64,000 nucleotides of DNA, from positions 6,311,306 to 6,375,305 of the forward strand of contig NC_064046.1 in assembly GCF_932526225.1 (NCBI RefSeq), written 5' to 3'. The notes under the pieces were generated by a model that worked only from the letters and a program-made list of their open reading frames with translations, searched no databases and was not told the origin of the DNA. The stretch is from Nematostella vectensis. Its lineage: Eukaryota; Cnidaria; Anthozoa; Actiniaria; Edwardsiidae. Below are positions 30,199 through 41,400 of this stretch, one piece after another. The translations under genes were made by a program, and so were the position numbers. The stretch's first letter is position 1. Every line of letters starts with the position of its first letter.

Positions 30199-31721
30199 TG
30201 CATAGTTTTCACATCAGCAGACATTAATGTGGCACGTTCTAGTGCCAACTGAAGAACTAAGAAAACTGAGTAGATATTCGGTAAAGTTTTGTTTTGATTG
30301 CTGATGATGACCAATGCTGGTGATGATGATGCTGATGATGACTAGATAATTAGACAACAACGATGATTATACGAAAGATAGTGACATCAAGATAATGATG
30401 TCAGTGATGTCGATGTGTAAAGCCATCAGTCCACGTTGTGAGGAATTTGAGACTGACACTAAAGACGGCTTCACGGTAGATACTACTTAGTCTTGTTAAG
30501 TCTGAGCTCTCCACAAGCTGTATATAATATGTGAAAAGCTGATTATTTTGAAATTAAATGAAATACTTGAAAGACCTTTGCTATGTTTAAGTTATGTAAA
30601 TAGCCGCCATCAGAATAAGTTCTGTTGTATTATTGAACTCTCTGCTTGCTCTGATCTACCATTGTTACAGTCTCATTACTGATTAAAGAACGTCGATAGA
30701 TCACCCCTTTGTAATTGTTTACATCTATAAATATAACGATCGGAAGGAAACTTCAAATTAACCATACACAAACTCTGGTACTTTATCTTCTGTATTTTCA
30801 TTGAAAGGATCTCAATGATCCCCTTTGGGAGTCATTTTGAGGGACCATCAAAGGCGACTTGCTCTTATAAATCTTGTAACTTTTCGGGTGCCAAACTATA
30901 TAACGTGGGGGAGGGGGGGTCAAGGTGATAAATGGTCTACCGAGTTCCCGGACGTGATGAGAACAAGAGCGCGTCGGTTGTGCACCTGATTCCACAACAT
31001 GTACAACAGTACATGCCATAGATACTATGGGGAATTTGTTAGCCTACGTGTACAGCCTTTGCTTTGCATTTCTAAAGGATTTTTTAGAATCCATGTACAT
31101 GGACACACCCCTTTTCATGGATGTTTATGTACAGTGCACGTACTGCACACATGGACACACTCTTTATCATTCATTGATATGCATTTAGGAAGTGCCCGAG
31201 TCCACCGTCCGACCCTGGTGCTCGCCTGGGACCATTTTATAAACTCACCATCCGCCCTCCTTTCCTTGGCGGTATATTTTAAATTTTTCTTTCAAATGAA
31301 CGTACGCTATTTACTTTTACATGGTCAAGTGATACATGTATAGCCAGCGATTATTTGAAAAAAGACGGTATCTGATTTTACGGACATTCTTTACTTGCCT
31401 GCCAGAGTATTATGCTCCGGGAGACCTGGACATACTATTATGATACACTATAATTTGGTTACATGAAGTAGTCACAGTGAAATAAGTTCCGCTGCTTGAT
31501 CGGCTGCTCACCACAGACATACCATTTTACAATTACTATGCGAAGACTCGCATTTACTGGATGTCTTCATTTATAACTGGATGATCTCTGGCTATTTAGA
31601 AAGGGAACTGTTTTATATTTTACAAACCAAGACCAAGAGGAGTACACTAATAGAAGGATAGATGGAAAGCGTGCCAAGTCTTATGAATCCCGCTTGAATT
31701 TCGAAACAGCGCACGAAGTCG
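30199..31721. other. 3' untranslated / intergenic region
   Basis: Follows the stop of the death-domain gene. A short GAT-rich run lies near 30305-30345 and an ATTAAA-type polyadenylation signal is possible near 30552. The ORFs at 30798-31019 and 30999-31343 have no recognisable domain. A short upstream ORF from an ATG near 31662 ends before the PH gene. Confidence 0.5.
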
Positions 31722-32429
31722 ATGTTGTCCTCAGTTTACTACGAAGATTATTTGAAGAAAGAGGAAAGAAAACGATGGGTAAAATACTGGGCTTTATTAA
31801 AAGGCGAGACAATGTATTTTTACCCATCTGAATCCAGTCTAAAAGACGAATTGGTTGAGAAAATAGCTATTAATTCGTGTTCACGCTGTCTGTTGCTGAA
31901 ACGAAGGAGCTCCAGCTATCGGTTTCGTTTGATAACAGCTAATCACACGAATCACACGGTGAATTTGAAGTGTGATTCTAGTCTGCAAAGACATTGTTGG
32001 ATTCATATGCTTTATTTAGCCAGAAGGGGAAAACCACCAGAACCGCTGCCGAGAACACTCGACATGAAATGTTGTTATTATCAATGTGAGAAAACGATGG
32101 TGGAAAACAGAGACCGGACTTTGGATTTAGGAAATGGGAGTTTAATGGAAGAAGAAAAATTTGAGCCTTCTGCGAATTTCAAATCTAACAAGGAAATCAA
32201 TTCGAATGCAGATAAAAGGATTTTAAATAAAGAAGGGAAAGACAAAGAATATGTAATAGCAAGGAATGAAGGTTCTACTTTCAAAAGCAGGAGATCAAAA
32301 ACTTGTTTGCTTTGCAATGGAAAATTGAAAACCTGCGCTAAATGTGGAGTAGAGAGTTTATCCAAGTTTGCAGTGGATAATGCCGCTTTTTCGGATTCTG
32401 TTGAAGATCTTAGAGCTTCATCGACATAA
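31722..32429 (+). CDS. PH-domain protein, single exon, 235 aa
   Basis: Residues ~5-105 fit a pleckstrin-homology domain: YEDYLKKEERKRWVKYWALL, then GETMYFYPSES, SYRFRLITAN and the closing helix CWIHMLYLARRGKPPEP with the near-invariant Trp. PH domains bind phosphoinositides or proteins at membranes; the adaptor-like form with little else recalls STAP/BRDG1-type proteins. The C-terminal half is charged and low in conservation. It carries two CxxC pairs (CLLCNGKLKTCAKCG, about residues 195-209) that may bind zinc. The ATG at 31722 is the first in frame. A TAA follows at 32427-32429. Either an intronless gene or the first exon of a longer one. Family is confident, orthology unknown. Confidence 0.75.
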   Translation: MLSSVYYEDYLKKEERKRWVKYWALLKGETMYFYPSESSLKDELVEKIAINSCSRCLLLKRRSSSYRFRLITANHTNHTVNLKCDSSLQRHCWIHMLYLARRGKPPEPLPRTLDMKCCYYQCEKTMVENRDRTLDLGNGSLMEEEKFEPSANFKSNKEINSNADKRILNKEGKDKEYVIARNEGSTFKSRRSKTCLLCNGKLKTCAKCGVESLSKFAVDNAAFSDSVEDLRASST

Positions 32430-32734
32430 GATTGCAGATATATGATAGGATATAGGAAGCAGATAATTTGATACACCTGAAATTCCACCAAATTTGGCAC
32501 ACAGGGACTAGACATCCTCATCATCACCACTGTCCCATTCATTTTGTGAGATATACTTCAGAAATTTTAGGTACTTTATTGACTGAAACTTCCAATAAGT
32601 TGGAATGTAATATTAATTACTTCTGTCTTTCTATTTATCACATGTTGTAACAAATTTGGTGTCGTTTTAGTAGAGTTTGAAGATGCAGGTAAGAAACCTG
32701 TAAATCGCTTTTCTTTGATTTCTGCTAAATTTTA

Positions 32735-33000
32735 GAGAGTGGCACGAAAGCTCAGTGGTACAGGTTCACTTTTCAAGCAAAAGGACCAGGGTTCAAACTC
32801 AAGGTTAGGTCAATTTGGGATTTTTTTCAGAGATGGCTCTCTACATTGGGACTGTGTATCCCTGGTGGCCCAGATGACTATGTTAAATGGTCCCGGTAAA
32901 TGGTAAAATGCGGCAGCACAGTGCGCCTTATATAGCAGTCCGTATAAGACCCTGTGTAATGTAAATCCAGAGCAATTCAGCCTATGGCTGCAATTCTGGA
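32735..33000 (+). mobile_element. tRNA-derived SINE
   Basis: The head has an A-box-like GCTCAGTGGTACAGG (about 32750) and a B-box GGTTCAAACTC (about 32790) at the ~40-bp spacing of RNA polymerase III internal promoters in tRNAs. The sequence does not fold as a full tRNA, as expected for a SINE head. A non-coding body follows (CCCTGGTGGCCCAGATGAC, then TGCGGCAGCACAGTGCGCC). The 3' end was not defined. Confidence 0.65.
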
Positions 33001-33569
33001 TAAAAGTCGGCCCAGTGTTTCTTTTCTCCCTAAATTGAAATTCACAACATTTGCAAGGCCCAGTTTGAATATCTACTCCATACAAGTTTTTAAGATCCAA
33101 CAAATAATTTCTGCAGTTCCTGACTGCTGTGGCCTATCTTGAGTGACATCATCAAAGGCATCATACATCATGTGACCATCTTGTTGCACTCCCTCTACAC
33201 CTACATGACATTTGGATGTCATACAATCACAAAAACTCGGGTTGATGGGCTACCAATTATTTATTTGCTAACATAATTTTTTTTAGATATGGAATTTGGC
33301 GCCACATGAGAGGGGATGGTGCCTTTTTTTAAAGTGACTTGTTTTCTGTTATTTGTTTTGTTTAGTTGTTGTTTTGTTCGGGAGGTTGGGGATTATCGTT
33401 TAGTGTGTAAAAGCAGAGAAAAAGGATGATGTGTTATAAAAGCATCTGTTTCATAAGATTTGTAGTCGCATGTTATATAATATGACCTTGGTGTTTTTTA
33501 TATTTTTATTATGGTAAGGTCTTTTTATGTGGACAATGTCCAGCTCATATGTGTAGTACCTGGCAAAGG

Positions 33570-33678
33570 TACCCTGGTCCCAGAGCCTCGTGCGTCTCTC
33601 TATTCAGTGGCCAGCGAGGTTTAGACGACCTCGCTGGCCACTAAATAGAGAGACGCACGAGGCTCTGGAACCAGGGTA
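33570..33678. mobile_element. 109-bp palindromic MITE (TACCCTGG family)
   Basis: A near-perfect hairpin: TACCCTGGTCCCAGAGCCTC to GAGGCTCTGGAACCAGGGTA, with GTGCGTCTCTCTATT / AATAGAGAGACGCAC and TGGCCAGCGAGGT / ACCTCGCTGGCCA inside and a 6-nt loop. The palindrome extends a further 7 bp outwards (GCAAAGG / CCTTTGC), which hides any direct target duplication. Over 90% like 20889-20985 where they overlap. Confidence 0.85.
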
Positions 33679-33698
33679 CCTTTGCTCATACTATGGGC

Positions 33699-33870
33699 TA
33701 CCCTCCTGTGCAGAGCTTTCTGTGTTTAAGGGTCGTAACAGTAGTGTGTTCACCTTGGAGGGCAAACCCTATACGACTGTTACGACCCTCTTACGGCTGT
33801 ACATTGACGGCTATCCATAGATGTGGAGAAAATGAAACGAGCGACACAGAAAGCTCTGCCCAGGAGGGTA
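33699..33870. mobile_element. 172-bp MITE with perfect 9-bp TSD ACTATGGGC
   Basis: The left end TACCCTCCTGTGCAGAGCTT and the inverted right end TACCCTCCTGGGCAGAGCTT differ at one base. ACTATGGGC abuts both sides (33690-33698 and 33871-33879). An inner pair GGGTCGTAACAGT / ACTGTTACGACCC adds a second hairpin. It lies 20 bp from the preceding MITE and shares the TACCCT start and 9-bp duplication length. Confidence 0.92.
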
Positions 33871-34063
33871 ACTATGGGCCAGACTGAATTGAGAACCGAC
33901 CTATTGATATCTGACATTTTTTCGTCGTTTTTTTTTTTCACGCTCAGTCTTATGGTCTGGTGTTTGCTCAATTTTGGTCGTAAGGAAAGTTCGTTGCGTG
34001 ACACGAATAGCTTCGTCTCCGTACACAGTCGTGACTAGACTAAAGCTTAATACCCGACTCATT

Positions 34064-34825
34064 TTATGGGAAAATAGAGAAGTCTACTTCATGCACGTGC
34101 ACAAACTCATTCGCGACCAATGGCCTACTATCCTCAGCGTAAAAACCCTCGTCTTCGTCTGAGCTAGAATCTCTCCCGAGTAAGTCATGTGCCTTATAGC
34201 CATTGTCATCTACGGGATCCGCGCATGCGTATGCATATAAACCCGCTGAGCCCGCGGTGCTATGGGATAAGTCATATGGTAACCTCGATGATCCCGCAAA
34301 CGTTTCTTTACTTTCATCCGTATTCCGTGAAGTAATTTGAGATGATTCAGCCTCTGTTCTTTCTCTGTCTGATTTTTGTCTTTCGTAATCACTATTTTGA
34401 TAAGACTTCTGTTCTTGATATGTTTCAGTAACAAGATTCTCTCCAGTCTTCTCTTCATATTTCTTCTCCGACACGCGATTCTTCGAATCGTTTTCACTAT
34501 GACTATTGTTAAGTGAATTATCTTCTGATTCTATTTCTCCGTCCTCCTCCTCGGAAGACAAGTATGATACTACAAGACTTTGGCTGATTGTAGACGACTC
34601 GGCGGTGATTGCCGGCACAACTTCGGCATTTTCCTCAGATGGCTCGGAATCTGTCGTGTGTTCCGAGTACTTCTCGACGTGAGGATCAGCTTGTCGAACC
34701 CAGCATCCGATGTTAAAAAATCCCTGTAGAAACAACAGTTTTAAATATAAGGCGAATATGTAGAAAACAATGCTTGAACAACGCATATTTACAGCAACGC
34801 GTATTTCTGAATTATTACTGCGCAA
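34064..34825 (-). CDS. acidic Ser/Glu-rich protein, last exon or single-exon gene
   Basis: 253-codon frame ending in TAA at 34064-34066. Most of it is acidic and low-complexity (YLSSEEEDGEIESEDNS, then KSDRERTEAESSQ and RDSSSDEDEGFYAEDSRP), typical of a disordered cytosolic tail with many phosphorylation sites. Two models fit. In the first, a good acceptor (TTTCTACAG|G at about 34724/34723) makes this a terminal exon starting GFFNIGCWVRQADP, with upstream exons to the right, beyond the satellite. In the second, translation starts at 34825 or 34786 and the hydrophobic stretch SSIVFYIFALYLKLLFLQGF is a signal anchor. The splice signal favours the first. Product not recognised. Confidence 0.5.
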   Translation of the reverse strand: MRSNNSEIRVAVNMRCSSIVFYIFALYLKLLFLQGFFNIGCWVRQADPHVEKYSEHTTDSEPSEENAEVVPAITAESSTISQSLVVSYLSSEEEDGEIESEDNSLNNSHSENDSKNRVSEKKYEEKTGENLVTETYQEQKSYQNSDYERQKSDRERTEAESSQITSRNTDESKETFAGSSRLPYDLSHSTAGSAGLYAYACADPVDDNGYKAHDLLGRDSSSDEDEGFYAEDSRPLVANEFVHVHEVDFSIFP

Positions 34826-34855
34826 CAGGATGCAATGTTCGTATTTGATTTACAA

Positions 34856-35444
34856 CAGGGCTTCTGGAATTACGCGGAAAAAACTCAAAATTACGCGGGA
34901 TTCTTTGCTAAATTACGCGCTAAATCAATCATTACGCGCTAAATTACGCGGAATTTTGCAATACATTTTTCTTTAAAAATCAAAATATTGCGTGATTCTT
35001 TACTGAATTACGCGCTAAATTACACGGAATTTCAACTGTTACGTCCAAACTACATTATGTACCGAAGGAAAGCACGAAATAACTTGAAAAGGTTAATTTT
35101 TTGCGCGAAAATATCTTAGGCGAGTTTTCATTGGCCCCTAGCCACCAGCCAATTGAAAAAGGAATTTTATTATTAGTCCTAGGCCTTCGCGGTTTAGCAA
35201 AGAACGCCTAGTCATCTTATTTGTTTTCGAAATTCAGTTCGAAATATCGCACTCTTATGAAGAATATATCTCTTTTTTACGAGAAATAGAGGTAAGAACC
35301 CTAAGAGAACACATCAGCTGTGCATTTAAATGTTTTGTCTTTCAAAATTTAGCAAATTACGCGGGATTACGCAGAAATTTGTGGATTACGCGGAGAAAGC
35401 CAATTTACGCGCTTCCGCACAAGCGCGTAATTCCAGAAGCCCTG
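34856..35444. mobile_element. 589-bp DNA transposon, TSD TTACAA, full of ATTACGCG motifs
   Basis: The ends are inverted repeats CAGGGCTTCTGGAATTACGCG with a matching right end. TTACAA abuts both (34850-34855 and 35445-35450). The CAGGG start with a 6-bp duplication fits the 6-bp group of hAT elements (inference). The subterminal regions carry about ten copies of ATTACGCG, sometimes as ATTACGCGCTAAATTACGCG, a pattern expected for transposase-binding sites. No transposase is encoded. Confidence 0.85.
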
Positions 35445-35493
35445 TTACAAGGTGCTGCACGGTGATAGTTAAACAAATAAAACAAGGCCTTCT

Positions 35494-38400
35494 GCTGTTG
35501 ATTATCTACGCAACATTGTCATTGTTCTCAGTAATTCTGACGCTGATTCTGATTGTTATCTCACCAATTTTAAATGTTCACGCGCGTCTGTTGATAGTAT
35601 CTACGTGACTGATCATTGTTATCTCACCAATTCTGATTGTTCCCGCGCGTCTGTTGATTATCTACGCGCTCTGATCATTGTTACCTTACCAATTGTGATT
35701 GTTCCCGCGCGTCTGTTGCTTATCTACGCGCACTGATCATTGTTATCTCACCAATTCTGATTGTTCACGCTCGTCTGTTGATTATCTACGCGCACTGATC
35801 ATTGTTATATCACTAATTCTGATTGTTCATGCTCGTCTGTTGATTATCTACGCGCACTGATCATTGTAATCTCACCAATTCTTAGTGTTCACGCGCGTCT
35901 GTTGATAGTATCTACGTGCACTGCTCATTATTATCTCACCAATTCTGATTGTTCACGCGCGTCTGTCGATTATCTACGTGCACTGCTCATTGTTGTCATC
36001 AATTCTTATTGTTCACGCGCGTCTGTTGATTATCTACGTGCACTGCTCATTGTTATCTCTCTAATTCTTATTATTCACGCGCGTCTGTTTATTATCCACG
36101 TGCACTGTTCATTGTTATCTCACCAATTCTGATTGTTCACGCGCGTCTGTTGATTATCTACGCACGCTGTTGATTTTCATCTCACTAATTCTGATTGTTG
36201 ACGCGCGTCTGTTGATTATCTACGCGCACTGATCATTGTTATCTCACTAATTCTGATTGTTTACGCACGTCTGTTGATTATCTACGTGCACTGCTCATTG
36301 TTATCTCTCTAATTCTTATTATTCACGCGCGTCTGATTATTATCTACGCGCAATCATCATTGTTATCTCACCAATTTTGATTGTTCACGCGCGTCTGTTG
36401 ATAGTATCTACGTGCACTGATCATTATTATCTCACCAATTCTGATTGTTTACGCGCGTCTGTTGATTATCTACGTGCACTGCTCATTGTTATCTCTCTAA
36501 TTCTGATTGTTTACGCGCGTCTGTTGATTATCTGCGTGCACTGTTCATTGTTATCTCACCAATTCTGATTGTTCACACGCGTCTGTTGATTATTTACGAG
36601 CACTTTTTATTGATATCTCACTTATTCTGATTGTCTACGCGCGTCTGTTGATTATCTACGCACACTGTTGATTGTTATCTCACTAATTCTGATCTACGCG
36701 CACTGATCATTGTAATCTCCCCAATCTTATTGTTCACGCGCGTCTGTTGATCATATTTACGTGCACTGCTCATTGTTATCTCACCAATTCTTATTGTTCA
36801 CGCGCGTCTGTCGATTATCTACGTGCACTGCTCATTGTTGTCATCAATTCTTATTGTTCACGCGCGTCTGTTGATTATATACGTGCACTGCTCATTGTTA
36901 TCTCTCTAATTCTTATTATTCACGCGCGTGTGCACTGTTCATTGTTATCTCACCAATTCTGATTGTTCACACGCGTCTGTTGATTATTTACGAGCACTTT
37001 TTATTGATATCTCACTTATTCTGATTGTTTCCGCGCGTCTGTTGATTATCTACGCACACTGTTGATTGTTATCTCACTAATTCTGATCTACGCGCACTGA
37101 TCATTGTAATCACCCCAATCTTATTGTTCACGCGCGTTTGTTGATAATATTTACGTGCACTGCTCATTGTTATCTCACCAATTCTTATTGTTCACGCGCG
37201 TCTGTCGATTATCTACGTGCACTGCTCATTGTTGTCGTCAATTCTTATTGTTCACGCACGTCTGTTTATTATCTACGTGCACTGCTCATTGTTATCTCAC
37301 CAATTCTCATTGTTCACGCGCGTCTGTCGATTATCTACGTGCACTGCTCATTGTTGTCGTCAATTCTTATTGTTCACGCACGTCTGTTTATTATCTACGT
37401 GCACTGCTCATTGTTATCTCTCTAATTCTTATTATTCACGCGCGTCTGTTGATTATCTACGTGCACTCTTCATTGTTATCTCACCAATTCTGATTGTTCA
37501 CGCGCGTCTGTTGATTATCTACGTGCACTGCTTATTGTTGTCATCAATTCTTATTGTTCACCCGCGTCTGTTGATTATCTACGCACACTGTTGATTGTTA
37601 TCTCACTAATTCTGATTGTTCACGCTCGTCTGTTGATTATCTACGCGCACTGATCATTGTTATCTCACCAATTCTAATTGTTCACGAGCGTCTGTTGATT
37701 CTCTACGCGCTCTGATCATTATTATCTCACCAATTCTGATTGTTCCCGCGCGTCTGTTGATTATCTACGCGCACTGATCATTGTTCTCTCACTAATTCTG
37801 ATTGTTCACGCTCGTCTGTTGATTATCTACGCGCACTGATCATTGTTATCTCACTAATTCTGATTGTTCACGCTCGTCTGTTGATTATCTACGCGCACTG
37901 ATCATTGTAATCTCACCAATTCTTATTGTTTACGCGAGTTCGTTGATTGTCTACGCACACTGATCGTTGTTATCTCACCAATTCTGATTGTTTACGGGCG
38001 TCTGTTGATTATCTTCGCGCACTGCTCATTGTTATCTCACCAATTCTAATTGTTCACGCGCGTCTGTTGATTATCTACGCGCTCTGATAATTGTTATCTC
38101 ACTAATTCTGATTGTTCCCGCGCGTCTGTTGATTATCTACGCGCACTGTTCATTGTTATCTCACCTATTCGGATTGTTCACGCGCGTCTGTTGATAGTAT
38201 CTACGCGCACTGATCATTGTTATCTCACTAATTCTGATTGTTCACGCTCGTCTGTTGATTATCTACGCGCACTGATCATTGTAATCTCACCAATTCTTAT
38301 TGTTTACGCGAGTTCGTTGATTGTCTACGCACACTGATCATTGTTATCTCACCAATTCTGATTGTTTACGGGCGTCTGTTGATTATCTACGCGCTCTGAT

Positions 38401-41400
38401 AATTGTGATCTCACCAACTCTGATTGTTCCCGCGCGTCTGTTGATTATCTACGCGCACTGATCATTGTTATCTCACTAATTCTGATTGTTCACGCTCGTC
38501 TGTTTATTAAATACGTGCACTGTTTATTGTTATCTCACCAATTCTGATTGTTCACGCGCGTCTTTTGATTATCTACGTGCACTGCTCATTGTTATCTCAC
38601 TAATTCCGATTGTTCACGCGCGTCTGTTGATTATCTACGTGCACTGCTCACTGTTATCTCACCAATTTTTATTATTCACGCGCGTCTGTTTATTATCTAC
38701 GTGCACTGTTCATTGTTATCTCACTAATTCTTATTGTTCACACACGTCTGTTGATTATCTACGCGCACTGCTCATTGTTATCTCACTAATTCTTATTGTT
38801 CAAGCGCGTCTGTTGATTATCTACGTGCATTGGTCATTATCTCACTAATTCTGATTGTTTAAGAGCGTCTGTTAAATATCTACGCGCACTGATCATTGTT
38901 ATCTCACTAATTCTGATTGTTCACGCGCGTCTGTCGATTATCTACGTGCACTGCTCATTGTTGTCATCAATTCTTATTGTTCACGCGCGTCTGTTGATTA
39001 TCTACGTGCACTGCTCATTGTTATCTCTCTAATCCTTCTTATTCACGCGCGTCTGTTTATTATCTACGTGCACTGTTTATTGTTATCTCACCAATTCTGA
39101 TTGTTCACGCGCGTCTGTTGATTATCTACGCACACTGCTCATTGTTATCTCTCTAATTCTTATTATTCACGCGCGTCTGTTTATTATCTACGTGCACTGT
39201 TCATTGTTGTCTCACTAATTCTTATTTTTCACACGCGCCTGTTGATTATCTACGCGCATTGGTCATTATCTCACTAATTCTGATTATTCACGCGCGTCTG
39301 TTTATTATCTACGTGCACTGTTCATTGTTATCTCACCAATTCTGATTGTTCACGCGCGTCTGTTGATTATCTACGTGCACTGTTCATTGTTATCTCACCA
39401 ATTGTGATTGTTCACGCGCGCCTGTTGATTATTTACGAGCACTGTTTATCGATATCTCACTTATTCGTATTGTTTACGCGCGTCTGTTGATTATCTACGC
39501 ACACTGTTGATTGTTATCTCACTAATTCTGATTGTTTACGCGCGTCTGTCGATTATCTACGTGCACTGCTCATTGTTGTCATCAATTCTTATTGTTCACG
39601 CGCGTCAGTTGATTATCTACGTGCACTGCTCATTGTTATCTCTCTAATTCTTCTTATTCACGCGCGTCTGTTTATTATCTACGTGCACTGCTTATTGTTG
39701 TCATCAATTCTTATTGTTCACGCGCGTCTGTTGATTATCTACGTGCACTGCTCATTGTTATCTCTCTAATTCTTCTTATTCACGCGCGTCTGTTTATTAT
39801 CTACGTGCACTGTTTATTGTTATCTCACCAATTCTGATTGTTCACGCGCGTCTGTTGATTATCTACGTGCACTGCTCATTGTTATCTCACCAATTGTGAT
39901 TGTTCACGCGCGCCTGTTGATTATTTACGAGCACTGTTTATTGATATCTCACTTATTCGTATTGTTTACGCGCGTCTGTTGATTATCTACGCACACTGTT
40001 GATTGTTATCTCACTAATTCTGATTGTTCACGCGCGTCTGTCGATTATCTACGTGCACTGCTCATTGTTGTCATCAATTCTTATTGTTCACGCGCGTCTG
40101 TTGATTATCTACGTGCACTGCTCATTGTTATCTCTCTAATTCTTATTATTCACGCGCGTCTGTTTATTATCTACGTGCACTGATCATTGTTGTCATAAAT
40201 TCTTATTGTTCACGCGCGTCTGTTTATTATCTACGTGCACTGCTCATTGTTGTCATCAATTATTATTGTTCACGCGCGTCTGTTGATTATCTACGTGCAC
40301 TGCTCATTGTTATCTCTCTAATTCTTATTATTCACGCGCGTCTGTTGATTATCTACGCGCACTGATCATTGTTATCTCACTAATTCTTATTGTTCACACG
40401 CGCCTGTTTATTAAATACGTGCACTGTTTATTGTTATCTCACCAATTCTTATTGTTCACGCGCGTCTGTTGATTATCTACGTGCACTGTTCATTGTTATC
40501 TCACCAATACTGATTGTTCACGCGCGTCTGTTGATTATCTAAGTGCACTGTTCATTGTTATCTCTCTAATTCTTATTATTCACGCGCGTCTGTTGATTAT
40601 CTACGTGCACTGTTCATTGTTATCTCACTAATTCTTATTATTCAAGCGCGTCTGTTGATTATCTACGCGCATTGGTCATTATCTTACTAATTCTGATTGT
40701 TCACGCGCGTCTGTTAAATATCTACGCGCACTGATCATTGTTATCTCACCAATTCTGATTGTTCACGCGCGTCTGTTGATTATCTACGCGCACTGCTCAT
40801 TGTTATCTCACTAATTCTGATTGTTCACGCGCGTCTGTTGATTATCTACGTGCACTGCTCATTATTATCTCACTAATTCTGATTGTTTACGCGCGTCTGT
40901 TGATTATCTACGTGCACTGCTTATTGTTATCTCACTAATTCTTATTATTCACGCGCGTCTGTTGATTATCTACGTGCACTGTTCATTGTTATCTCACTAA
41001 TTCTTATTATTCACGCGCGTCTGTTGATTATCTACGCGCACTGTTCATTGTTATCTCACCAATTCTGATTGTTCACGCGCGTCTGTTGATAGTATCTACG
41101 TGCACTGATCATTGTTAACTCTCTAATTCTTATTATTCACGCGCGTCTGTTTATTATCTACGCGCACTGCTCATTGTTATCTCACCAATTCTAATTGTTC
41201 ACGCGCGTCTGTTGATTCTCTACGCGCTCTGATCATTATTATCTCACCAATTCTGATTGTTCCCGCGCGTCTGTTGATTATCTACGCGCACTGATCATTG
41301 TTATCTCACCAATTCTAATTGTTCACGCGCGTCTGTTGATTATCTACGCGCTCTGATAATTGTTATCTCACCAATTCTGATTGTTCCCGCGCGTCTGTTG

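Larger units (their letters stand above)
32430..34063. other. intergenic region with SINE and MITEs
   Basis: Contains the SINE at 32735 and two MITEs at 33570 and 33699; otherwise AT-rich without recognisable genes. ORFs at 33590-34162 are explained by the palindromes. Confidence 0.6.

Noticed and set aside
32081-32542. Minus ORF of 153 codons over the PH gene
   Set aside because: Antisense to the coding exon; no domain; the plus strand has clear PH signatures.
32735-32804. Functional tRNA gene
   Set aside because: Has A- and B-box-like motifs but no foldable acceptor or anticodon arms, and a long non-tRNA body follows; better called a SINE.
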